Shown in pieces: positions 1 to 8,768 of a stretch of DNA of 23,279 nt. The position numbers and the translations under genes are program-made. Position 1 is the stretch's first letter. Each line of letters begins with the position of its first letter. Source of the stretch: Silene noctiflora (taxonomy: Eukaryota > Streptophyta > Magnoliopsida > Caryophyllales > Caryophyllaceae); NCBI GenBank assembly GCA_009801015.1, contig VHZZ01000469.1:29601-52879 (forward strand). Reading direction: 5' to 3'. The notes under the pieces are model-generated. The model was not told where the DNA came from. It ran no database searches and saw only the letters and a program-made list of their open reading frames with translations.

Positions 1-711
1 TTGGATGTTGTTGGTATTATTGTTGTTTAATTATTGAATGTGTTGTCTATGTTGTGAGGCGCGCCCTCTGCTGAGTTGAGTCACTTGCGGAAGTGACTTT
101 ACGCCCTTGATTCTCCCTCTGTGGAACCCACCACAGAAGGGGATGTGCACATTAATGAACATAGGATTTACGCTCGGATTGGATGAGCGGGGATTTGATG
201 GGTACGGCTGCGGTCCCCCACTGGCGGAGTGGAATACCTGTGTGTTGGTATTCCGGCAGGGCTACACACTTTAGTGTGTAGTTAGTGGTGTCGTGTGATG
301 GTGTAGTTGAATGTTGTATATATTTTACTTTGTATTTGGTTGTATGTTGTCAGTAACTGACCACGTTTAATGTTTTGAAAACTGTGGTGATCCATTCGGG
401 GATGGTGAACAGTTATTGAGCAGGTTTTGACTGATGCGTATGGGATAACCGGGTTGAGTCACCACATGCTGTTTAGAAGAGTCTTCCGTTGAGACACGAG
501 TTTTGCTAGTTTAGTTGTTAGACCTTTTTTGAGACAGTTGTAACTTTTGTTAAGATGGTTTTGGCTTGGACTTGTAAACAGTTTAAATTATTTTTTAAAG
601 TATGTTTCTTGATGGTCTATTTGATATTCATTGCCTCGGGTAACCGAGATGGTAACACTTCCATGTCAAGGGTGGCCTTGGTAAGGTACCTTGGTGTATA
701 GGGGTGTTACA
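1..711 (-). mobile_element. Partial LTR of a Tekay/Del-like Ty3 (chromovirus) retrotransposon
   Basis: Read on the minus strand, the block begins at 711 with TGTAACACCCC and runs through a stretch containing ACCATCTCGGTTACCCGAGG, a start I recognise from Tekay/Del-type LTRs. The other end lies beyond base 1, so it could be a 5' LTR, a 3' LTR or a solo LTR. The next five bases, CTAGG (712-716), would be one copy of the target duplication; its mate is outside the window. It appears to have inserted into the LTR of the Ogre-like element that follows. The family assignment rests on remembered LTR-end similarity only, since no coding part is visible. Confidence 0.6.
80..281 (-). repeat. Cluster of four perfect hairpins inside the Tekay-like LTR
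   Basis: Four perfect inverted repeats follow one another: 80-97 (7-bp stem, loop GCGG), 119-136 (6-bp stem, CTGTGG/CCACAG), 231-254 (8-bp stem, GGAATACC/GGTATTCC) and 262-281 (9-bp stem, CTACACACT/AGTGTGTAG, 2-base loop). They fold equally well on either strand. The role is unknown; position in the LTR suggests the transcribed R/U5 part. Confidence 0.6.
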
Positions 712-2588
712 CTAGGTGCCATTGCCAGCTAAAAAAGATCGTAAAAGATAGAAACAAACCGAGTAAAAGATAGAGAAAGATCGCTATCCTAAACCAAGAA
801 AAACTTCTTTCCTAATCCAAAATCCCTTCGAAAAGACGTGTATACCTCTCGATATATGATCAGAACATACCCTATCATGATAGACGAGAAAAACCATTGC
901 CTCACAGAAAAAACGCCTCCATCTTCATCTTCAACCTCGACATAAAACAAACCCAGAAAAAAAAGCAGCTCGTCCTACCCCTCAAAACCACCTCAAAACA
1001 CCACCACATTTCACGAAAATTGATACATACAATCTAGGTAGTGCCCTTGATTGATTTGTGCCTTCTTACAACAGTATTGGTAACGTTTTCAGCATTAATT
1101 TCCTCGATTCTTTACTTTGCTCGCGTTCTATCCAGTATATGTTCATACTCATTTCTAATTATTTTAAAAGCGTTTTAAGTCTGTTTTTTTGCTAAAGTTT
1201 GAAAAATTGAAGTTCAAAGCTTCCAAAACATCTTTCGGATTGAACATTCGTTGACTATTGAAGCAGTGGTGGTCAGTTGAAGATCGTTGCAGAAAGTTTG
1301 GTTTTACACGTGAAACGTGTTTGTTATTTCGAATTCGATTTCGCTTTTTGATTTGAAAATCGTCGTAGACGTACCAAGAAGCTTGCATCCGAGATACATG
1401 TAAGTTGAGGGTGCCGAAAATACTCCTTCTTTCCTTTAATTTAATTTATTTCATTAATTATCGTCTTGTTCATATTTATTGTATTAATTATATTATTTAT
1501 GCGATAATTATGTCCTAATAATGATTATGGAGGAGAACATGATTTTTTATGGAGTTGAATGCCAATGAATGGCTATTTATTTTTGTGGATTATCTTCTGT
1601 TAGGAATTAGACGTTTTGTATTATTATATGAGTTGTTTACGTATGCTTATTGTTAATTATGTTTAAGTTTATTCTCGTAAATTTAAATTTATTTTAATTA
1701 ATGATTAATGTTTAATTTTTAAATTATAACATGCTTTTTATGTTTAATTACTATGTTTATTATAAAGTTTTCACCTTTGTTTATTTTGTTAATTTATGAC
1801 TTAATTAAATTACATAATGAAATTGTTTAGTTTAATTTGCATGTTAGGATGATTAATAAGATGTAAATTTAAACATGATGTTTGCTTATTTAGATTAAAT
1901 TATACATGTTTGTATGATTTAATTTATTTATTATGCATGTGATAGTTTAATAAATCAGGACATAATTTATTAGAATCACATGAAATAGAACGTTTATGTC
2001 GATGTGTTTGTCTCAGTATGTGTGCTCTGGGTTACGGTTTTCTAGGCTAAGAATTAGTCTAATTTTGCATGATTAATATGATTGTAGAAACATGTTTAGA
2101 TTTAATTATTTTAATTATGATTTAATTAAAACTATTAGCATGTTTATACATTGTCATATTATTTGTCTATTGGTTTTATTGAGATTGTTATTGTAATCTA
2201 AGCATGTTTGTTACAGGGCCGCTTGAGTAAGAAGTTTCTTTCTCTTCTCTTTTGTTTGTTTATCTATGCTAGAATAGCTTAATGAACGCACAAGCTAAAA
2301 TAACTTGGACAAAGTAATCTTTGCATTAAACATGACCTAGAACTGATTGTCACATGTTATGGTTTAAGACGATTGGATGCATTCAACAAATACTAGTTCA
2401 GTTAAATTGGCCATTGTTTGACTTAGTAGAGACTGTTATAGTAACGGACGGGGTTTGGTGTTTTTAATAAAATTAATTAACTTCCTAACACGTACTCTCA
2501 CACGAACCTAAGTCTCTAAATTGGTTTATAAATTACACCTACAAATTTATTGGCGATTCTCTTTGGATTTCAAATTCCCACATACACA
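712..2588 (+). mobile_element. 5' LTR (3' part) of an Ogre/Tat-like Ty3 retrotransposon
   Basis: This stretch ends just before a recognisable primer binding site (2592-2609), which fixes it as the downstream end of a 5' LTR. Its start is lost to the Tekay-like insertion at 711, so at least 1.88 kb of LTR remains; Ogre-group LTRs are commonly several kb. The part from about 1400 to 2216 is very AT- and T-rich and looks like an intron (separate entry). I found no convincing overlap with the 660 bases of 3' LTR at 8963-9622, which is expected if those are the opposite ends of an LTR longer than about 2.5 kb. The far end is therefore uncertain. Confidence 0.6.
1400..2216 (+). other. Intron-like block within the 5' LTR
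   Basis: A donor-like site AT|GTAAGTTGAG at 1400 and an acceptor-like site TTGTTACAG|GG ending at 2216 bracket 817 bases that are strikingly T- and A-rich, while the flanks are more balanced. This is the composition expected of a plant intron. Ogre elements are known to carry a spliced intron, but in the pol region. An intron in the LTR/leader is my inference from sequence alone. Confidence 0.35.
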
Positions 2589-2591
2589 TTT

Positions 2592-2609
2592 TGGCGACTC
2601 TGCTAGGGA
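2592..2609 (+). other. Primer binding site, tRNA-Arg type (Ogre/Tat)
   Basis: TGGCGACTCTGCTAGGGA lies three bases after the LTR end (…CACA, 2588). It matches the Ogre-type site TGGCGACTCTGCTGGGGA, complementary to the 3' end of a plant tRNA-Arg, with one G-to-A change. It sets the plus orientation and the LTR boundary. Confidence 0.75.
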
Positions 2610-3780
2610 CAGTGTAACTTGAAAAGTTACATAGTGGTCAATTATTTGAATTAGTACTTGTCTATATTTCATGCATAAACCCAATTAAGATTCTAGGATT
2701 ATACCATCTCCCCTTTGATCGATTTCAAAGTAAAGAGATGACGTCCACTATGCCCGATTTAAGTATCAGGTGGTCTTTACTGAATCTATAAGTACTTGTT
2801 CTACCATATTTCTACTGCTTATGGAGGACTTGGCTTCTTATACGAAGTGAAATCATTGACATAGACCCAATTTACATGATCGACCAAGACTTAGTTGAGT
2901 CTAGGCTAATGCATTCATGCTCGTATGCGAATGACTACTTTCTATGTGAATCCCGTGTCAAGTCTTTAATTTTATTTTCCTTTTTTTTTTAAGAAAAGAA
3001 AATCGTTTTGTTTATCAAAATTTTGAGTCAAGTTCAACCCAAGTTTTTCGAAAATCCCGAGTCTCGTTTTCAAACCCAAACTTTTAAACTTACCACTTTT
3101 GAAAATAGTATGTTTTAAAGTCAAAATGTTGCCAAAATTGGATTAGAATTTTTGGCCAAAATAAGCCTTTTATCACCGACATGCTACCCATTTAAAAGCT
3201 CATTTTAATTCAATCCTCTTCGATTTTGAAATTCAAATGAACCACGTTCCAGACCTAACGCAAACCTAAAATAGAGTTTGAGTCAGTCAGGTCATGTATA
3301 GCCTAGTTAGGCTTATGGTTGTCTATGTTAGTCATGTCTAGCCTTGTCTAGGGCTCATGTGAACCGTGTTTGGTCTAGAACACAACCCAGTTGGGTCACC
3401 CGAGTTCACTCTTGGGTTTGGGTCATGCATGCCAACCGGTTGGTCGGAGTCAGAACATAGAAAACGTCTCACATAGGCCAACATGACGTTTTTCTCAAAC
3501 CTATGGACCATGTTTGGTTCAATCATGGATTAATCATACCGAGTCGGTGTCAAGTCTAAGTCATGAAGTTAGTTTGACTCAAGTCATAGTCCTTGTTAGG
3601 TCTAAGACCCCTCACCCATGTGTGACCCCTCACAAGTGAGCCACTTAGCTCATTTCCCGGGTCTAAGTCTGTATTTGAGTAAATTTTAAATCAATGGTCA
3701 AGTCTATGAGTCGAGTCCTTAACTGTGCAGGTGGTTTTAGTTCAATTATTGATTTGGCCCGGGCTCTTTTTGTAGAATGG
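2610..3780 (+). other. Untranslated leader of the Ogre-like element, no intact gene
   Basis: About 1.2 kb between primer site and first gag-like codons. It is rich in stops. Ogre elements usually carry an extra ORF upstream of gag, and I cannot recognise one here. Visible small structures are a 12-bp perfect palindrome CCAACCGGTTGG (3432-3443) and a 6-bp-stem hairpin AGCCTAGTTAGGCT (3300-3313). The short minus-strand ORF over 3338-3526 has no recognisable content. Confidence 0.6.
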
Positions 3781-3860
3781 TCGTCTCAAGAAGCATGACT
3801 ACCACAAAAGGACTAAGAAAGAACAACCAATTGTGAATCATCGCCCTAGTCAGAGGGGGA

Positions 3861-4405
3861 TTGTATTCCATGATCTTGAAGCTTCAATCCATAGTCGAAA
3901 GTCTTAACATTGGTCTTCTAGATGTTAAAAATGAGTTGGTATCGGGAAATCATATCTTCATCTGGGCCCAACTCCTAGAAAAGCAGGTCCTCAATTTAGA
4001 AAGAGGGTTAGCCATAAAAAATTGCCCACCATCGCCTCTACCCACGGAAGTTAAAGTTCGAACCAGCGAAAATCGTACTAGAAGTAGTGTTCAATTTTTC
4101 ATCCCATCCGAAGGTCCCAAAAAGCTATTGCCATCGCAAAGAAACCAGACCGACGTCAAAGACTATTTATTAGTCTCGGTGTAACATATGCCGATGCTCT
4201 GAAGAGGCTCTCCGCGCAGGGCCTCCTCCAACCAATCAGTCCATCTGTAGACCCACCTCTTGAAAAACAGATCCATATGTAGGACTGTAAGAAATTTGGC
4301 CAATACCATCAGCGAAAAGGCCATGATACCAAAGAATGCTTCCTCTTAAAGCACACAATTCAAGATATGATCGAGAATGGAGAGTTGCCTCTTCCAGGGA
4401 CGGGC
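3861..4405 (+). pseudogene. gag C-terminal module, copy 1 (degenerate zinc knuckle)
   Basis: This is the C-terminal part of an Ogre/Tat Gag, which in an intact element would bind the genomic RNA in the virus-like particle. It opens with SMILKLQS and a leucine-patterned stretch (3861 onward), followed by a proline-rich segment. The reading frame breaks near 4184 and resumes as YADALKRLSAQGLLQPI (about 4189-4240), a segment typical of these Gags. A stop at 4279 precedes the knuckle. In the knuckle (about 4291-4345) the first cysteine is replaced by glycine (GQYHQRKGHDTKEC), so a CX2HX4HX4C site is lost. It ends in a conserved IQDMIENGELP-like tail. The core capsid-type gag domain that should precede it is absent. 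At least one frameshift and one stop show it is not functional. Confidence 0.65.
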
Positions 4406-4529
4406 AGTAAAGATACTCCTGATATGAACCCTACCAAACTCGGTGATGATGAAGTTAATACCATTTGGGATGATTATGTTGAAGATGTCTACATCGCTCA
4501 ACCAGCTACTCCAGCTATCGATGCACCTA

Positions 4530-5135
4530 CCCTTGATCAGGTCCACTCCATGATTTTAAAACTCCAAGCCGCGTTCCAAACTTTGAATGTTCGGATCACA
4601 TGTTTGGAAAATGGATTGACTAATAAAGAAAGTCCGTCACCCTCTTTTATCAAGACCGAAGGCCAAGCCCATTAGAAGCCTGTTTCTCACACTTTGCAAA
4701 CCAAGGCGCTAGTATGTAGAACACACCTGAGACACCGGTATACCCGGAACAAGAAGAACCTTTCTGCAATACCCAAAAGGCCGGTGCGATACGATGAGGC
4801 CATTCACAAAGTTCTATCTTTCTTACACCGCAACCTTGGAGTTACTAGCTATCCACGAGGTACTACCACCGATTGGGCCCACCCTGACGCCTGAACCCCG
4901 GAATAGAAATAAGTACTGGGTTGAGGGGGCCTACTGCAAATTTCATAGAGATGTCGGACATGACACAGAGGTATGTTTTCAATTAAAGAACGAAATCCAA
5001 GATCTAATCGAAAAGGGCACCTTGCCCCTTTCATTCTTAGCCCATTCAGATAATGAGGAATCTCCTAAAGATCCCGTTGCGCAGAATTATAAAAAACTTG
5101 CTAGGTTCCTATCCATCTATCATTCTAGTAAATAA
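4530..5135 (+). pseudogene. gag C-terminal module, copy 2 (intact-looking zinc knuckle)
   Basis: A second copy of the same module follows directly. HSMILKLQAAFQTLNV and LENGL (about 4545-4620) align with the opening of copy 1, and a proline-rich stretch follows. After a stop at 4672 and frame changes, LELLAIHEVLPPIGP (about 4827-4880) matches the segment before the knuckle in copy 1. Then YCKFHRDVGHDTEVC (about 4930-4980) gives a complete CX2HX4HX4C knuckle, followed by IQDLIEKGTLP. The repeat order (coil, proline-rich, linker, knuckle, IQD tail) makes this a tandem duplication of a roughly 0.6-0.7 kb coding unit. Frame breaks show it is a pseudogene. The family call (Ogre/Tat/Retand-type Gag) is from known motif wording, not from a search. 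Confidence 0.65.
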
Positions 5136-5640
5136 AGAAGAAATCTTGAAATGGATCAATGATGAAAGCGAAGCACCTGAGTCGACAGTTGAATTAGAGA
5201 ATGCCCAAGGCCAGATTTGATGGTTACGAGTTGGAGTCTGTTTTCTAGTTTTGGTATAAGTCGAGTCTAGGACTTTCCTTTCTTGCAGTTGAGTCTTAGT
5301 TCTTACATTTATCTCGCGATCTAGGGTGTGTCCTAGAAATTGATCTTTCCTTGAGTCTGTCAAACGTTCATCATTTTGAATAAAAGTTTTCTATGTTCAT
5401 TTCCAGATTTGTTCCACTTTTATTAATCAATCTAAAATGCACGACGTACTCGAAGGGTGACCCTAATTAGAAATGTATTATGTTGTAAACGGTAGGGTAC
5501 TTTAGGATCTCGTATCTATTTCCTTTATCTATTCCATGTCTGACAGTAGAAAACCTCCATCAAAACATGTGCTAAAGACAAGCCAAGTAGATGATTCTTT
5601 GACGAACCTAGACCAGCTCTTTGTTCCCGTGTTAATAAGA
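5136..5640 (+). other. Post-gag noncoding stretch with AATAAA motif
   Basis: No gene is visible. The text around 5220-5400 (T-rich, then TTGAATAAAAGTTTTC at about 5376-5391) resembles the region after the last ORF in Ogre-like elements, where an AATAAA signal often sits. If so, the pol region (RT, RNase H, integrase) has been deleted between gag and this point. Confidence 0.4.
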
Positions 5641-5689
5641 GAAGGCAAGCCCATTCTTCACAAGAACATCCCCTCTCGAAGAAAGAAAT

Positions 5690-5755
5690 GACCGACCTAT
5701 TCTAACAAGGAATTTTAATACCCAATTCGATTGGCGAAGCCCAAATGTTTCATTG
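5690..5755 (+). pseudogene. Short coding remnant of the Ogre-like polyprotein
   Basis: One frame reads MTDLF, a stop, then QGILIPNSIGEAQMFH before another stop. The IPNSIGEAQ wording is a segment I associate with Ogre-group elements, but the placement is uncertain. It is only about 20 codons long and is followed at once by a purine tract. Confidence 0.35.
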
Positions 5756-5758
5756 AGA

Positions 5759-5897
5759 ATCGAAAAAAAAGAAAAAAAAAGATGAAAAAAAAAAAAGAAA
5801 ATGAAAAAAAAAATGATGGAAAAAAAAAAGAAAAATGATGGTGAAAAAAAAAAGGGAAAAAGAAGAAAAAGAAAAAAAAGGAAAAGAACAGAACAGA
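5759..5897 (+). repeat. Polypurine (A-rich, GA) low-complexity tract
   Basis: About 140 bases are almost purely A and G, with a few T in recurring GATG and GATGG units. It is a microsatellite-like expansion inside the Ogre-like element. The minus-strand ORF over it (phenylalanine-rich) is a composition artefact. Confidence 0.85.
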
Positions 5898-5984
5898 AGA
5901 TGTTGAAGTTACATAACGCTTTTGGTTGAATGTCGAAATTACAGAAGCCAGAAGTCAATCCAAAGGACCCGAAGATGAAATTCA

Positions 5985-7186
5985 ATGGGTGAAGCCCGAT
6001 ACCGTAAGTAGTAACCTTTCTACCCCCTTAAGTCCTTCCTGAGGCAGTTACGGGAAATAGTTAGGAATTTTGAGAATCATTGGGCCTGTGACGTTTCACC
6101 AAGCCTTTAGGGTCCACACATGAAGATTTGAACCCACATTGTTTTACCAGCCTATTTGCACTCGGGTTTCGTCAAACCCGAGACAACATTTCCAAAAACG
6201 ATGTACGCCATAACCTATTGGCCTTAGCACCAAAAAACAAACCTCTAGAGTGATGTTGATTTTCAAACCTAATATTACCAAGCTCAACATCCTAGAAAGT
6301 CTCAGCCTCCTGCACCAACCCTAGACACGGGATTTAACGGTACCATACAAGCTATAACGGGATACGTTATGTGTACACACAAACAAAAATGCCATGTTTA
6401 TACACCATGATCGAACTACATTGGATTTGATTTCGCCCCACGCGAATACGTAGGAAGTCCTTCAGCATAACGGATTCAATCCACCCAACATCAAAGTCGT
6501 CATCTTGTCGGTTTCTTATGGGTCTTAGCCAAGTCCAAATGAAGCCACTTTTGGTGAGTCAGTCTTAGTACTCGGTTTAACCTAAGATGATGATGTAGAT
6601 TCACGATGAATAATTGCCAAGTCTCAGAATGAGCTTTATCTGATGAGTGTTACCAAAGATGTTCAAATTGATAGGTGGGCCACGTTTTCGACAATGACTT
6701 TGATTAGGGAGATTATGATACCTTTTGCCCCAGCCTAGTTCAAGCCATGTGTTAGTCATTTCTGAGGGATCTTGTACATTTAGGAGTATGTCGGTCAGTA
6801 AGACTTTCTCTCAGTTCAAGTCAACCGTGGTCAACGTTCAAAGGTGTGAAGTTCCGGGCTGATAACCCATCTTGTTTCAACAATCGTGTGGGCCTAGAAG
6901 ATCGAGCTAGTCGGCCCGTTCTTGAGTCACGTGTTTTACCATCTCAGATTAGAATGCTTGTGGACTATGTCGTTTTCCATTCTAGAATGGCCCGTCTACA
7001 TTTCCATCCCTACCTTGTCGATAATTTAATTAATGCTCGTGCACACTTACGGTTTTTGTTTTGAAGGTGTCGGGCTACGCCCACTTTGTTTATGGGTCAG
7101 AATGTCCGAGTCATAGTTAAAAACTCGAGGCGTTTCTACCCATCACATGCAAAACTCCCCAATAATGAAATTTCGAAAAATAAAAA
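5985..7186 (+). other. Noncoding internal region of the Ogre-like element with strong hairpins
   Basis: No recognisable protein domain is present. Strong inverted repeats stand out: 6161-6182 (9-bp stem CTCGGGTTT/AAACCCGAG, loop CGTC), 6354-6370 (6-bp stem ATAACG/CGTTAT), 6977-6990 (14-bp perfect palindrome CCATTCTAGAATGG) and 7072-7082 (GGGC/GCCC). The open frame at 6846-7064 (72 residues) has no recognisable content and I do not call it a gene. Confidence 0.5.
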
Positions 7187-7365
7187 AAACATTTTTTATT
7201 TTCGAAAATGTTTAGCTTCGAAGAAGCTCGGTTTCAAATGACGTAATTCGCGGGCCAGTAGCCCATTTAAAATGTTTTGCGGGTTAAATAACCCACTTCA
7301 AATGATGTTGAAAATAATCGGGTTATTAACCCATTTTCAAATGCTTATGTTCGGGCCAGTGACCT
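7187..7365 (+). repeat. Hairpin array I: about six inverted repeats separated by AAATG-containing spacers
   Basis: In order: 7187-7213 (9-bp stem AAACATTTT/AAAATGTTT), 7214-7228 (AGCTTC-GAA-GAAGCT), 7252-7264 (GGGC-CAGTA-GCCC), 7281-7294 (GGGTTA-AA-TAACCC), 7320-7332 (GGGTTA-T-TAACCC) and 7353-7365 (GGGCCA-G-TGACCT, imperfect). The units after 7214 are joined by similar spacers with TTTCAAATG or close variants, so these are diverged tandem repeats. The stem sequence differs between copies but pairing is kept in five of six. Confidence 0.75.
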
Positions 7366-7464
7366 ATCCAAGTTTTCGCTATGATTTTGAAAGTTCAGAA
7401 TAGCTTTATGTGAATTTAATATTATGCTATGATGTATTTCCAAGTTTAAGCAGGTACGCTTCAA

Positions 7465-8025
7465 TTGGGGGCTTTAAAGTCTCCTACTTTAGAACCCATT
7501 ACAACGGAGGGCTCTGAAACTGTTAGCTTCAGAGACCATTTCGAACAGGAGAGTTCTCCGCCAAGTAAGGTGATTCACAACGGGACACAAAAGATGCATA
7601 TGAATCTCTCCGAAGTTGAGCACAAATGGAAATGTACCCCAATGGGATACAATTGATAATTATATTCGAATGATTGTGAAATGATGCTAATGTTTGGGCG
7701 TCGAAAGTTATGGGAGAGGTATCTCCAAATGTATAACGGAAGCTTCGACTTGGGAAAGTTCCGTTTTGAGCCTAGATGGGCTATCTTATATGTGACACGG
7801 ACGAGTGACATCTTGGGAGATGTATCTCGAATGTATAATGACAACCTCATTTTGGCAAGCTCTGTTTTGGGCAGCGAGTTGCAGAATTCCAGGGCCATGT
7901 ATGCCGAACTACGATGCAGGTTTGATTCCGTCATAAACAAACACGTAGGCCATCTTCTAGGTAGAAGTTTCAACTCGGAAGAATTTGAAATAGATGATGA
8001 ATTTTGGGCCGTTGTCGTCAAATAA
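7465..8025 (+). other. Hairpin-rich segment with overlapping unassigned ORFs
   Basis: Two plus-strand frames are open (7465-7656, 63 codons; 7681-8025, 114 codons) and a minus-strand frame is open over 7575-8021. None contains a motif I recognise. The DNA holds many inverted repeats: 7512-7534 (7-bp CTCTGAA/TTCAGAG), 7548-7559 (GGAGA-GT-TCTCC), 7633-7651 (7 of 8 pairs), 7713-7726 (GGAGA-GGTA-TCTCC), 7735-7765 (7-bp AACGGAA/TTCCGTT), 7774-7786 and 7817-7828 (GAGAT-GT-ATCTC). Two of these (7712-7738 and 7815-7840) are copies of one repeat, ending in AATGTATAA. I treat the open frames as incidental; a small element-specific protein cannot be excluded. Confidence 0.4.
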
Positions 8026-8100
8026 TAAAGTTGTGGGCAAAAAGAGCTTAGTGCTAAGGGCCAGAAGTTGAAAAGTTATAAAGATAGGTTCGATTCTCCC

Positions 8101-8768
8101 GGTTCTTATACCAAATCGATAAGTTCCTATACCCAAACCCCGAGGTTCTTATACCTACAAAAACTACACAAAATACCTTCCGGGCTCTTATGCCCAAAAA
8201 CATCATATTTCTCCTTTGGATTCTCAAATCCTAGGGCTCTTATCCCCAAAATCACAAGATAACCCACCCCGGATTCCCAAATCCGAAAGTTACTTACCCT
8301 CGGGTTCCTATACCTTCCTTTGGGTTCCCATACCAAACTTTAGTTTGCCATACCTATCTCCGGGTTCCTATACCATTTTGGACTCCCATGTTTGGGTTCC
8401 TACACCGTTTATCAAGTTTTGGACTCCCATGTCCGATTTCCCATATCGTTTTGAAGTGTTGGCCTCCCCTGTCCGGGTTCCTACACCATTTATAATTTTT
8501 TGGAATCTCGTGTCCAGGTTTCCATACCGTTTTGAAGATTTGGATTCCTATATCCGGGTTCTTATACTACCATATATGAAGTTTTGGGTTCTCACACCTT
8601 TTTGAAGTTTTGGATTGTTATACTTGGGTTCTTATGCCATGTTGAAATTTTTGATTCTCATATCTAGATTTTACACCACCGTTAACATAGAATTCTCACA
8701 TCCCGGCTCTCATGCCTTTTGGAAGTTCTCATTTGGGGATCTCATGCCCGTCTAGTTCTTATGCTAGA
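8101..8768 (+). repeat. Hairpin array II: about 25 hairpins with a TCYYAT loop
   Basis: A run of short inverted repeats shares a six-base loop TCYYAT (TCTTAT, TCCTAT, TCCCAT, TCTCAT). Stems vary but match: AGGT/ACCT (8143-8156), GGGC/GCCC (8182-8195), GGAT/ATCC (8218-8231), CGGAT/ATCCG (8270-8285), GGAC/GTCC (8421-8434), CGAT/ATCG with a 7-base loop (8434-8448), GGAT/ATCC (8542-8555), GGC/GCC (8705-8716) and TCTAGT/GCTAGA (8751-8768); GGT/ACC occurs many times. Between about 8376 and 8650 the hairpins come in pairs on a tandem unit of roughly 41 bp (unit starts near 8376, 8417, 8459, 8499, 8540, 8584, 8610; the 8584 unit lacks one hairpin). It lies 0.2 kb before the polypurine tract, the position of the hypervariable, tandem-repeat-rich 3' untranslated region known from Ogre/Tat elements. 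Confidence 0.8.

Noticed and set aside
5632..5985. 117-residue minus-strand frame rich in phenylalanine
   Set aside because: Antisense of the A/G tract; low-complexity composition only.
7575..8021. 148-residue minus-strand and 114-residue plus-strand overlapping frames
   Set aside because: Both strands are open over the same hairpin-rich DNA, and neither shows a known motif or an initiation context that sets it apart. Kept only as an unassigned segment.
8216..8605. 129-residue plus-strand open frame
   Set aside because: It translates the hairpin repeats (recurrent Pro/Ser/Tyr phrases) and has no domain. Open because the repeat unit lacks stops in that frame.
8101..8768. CRISPR-like spacing of short repeats
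   Set aside because: Repeats are imperfect, the conserved part is only the loop, and intervening sequences are themselves repeats. The setting is a plant retrotransposon, with no cas genes.
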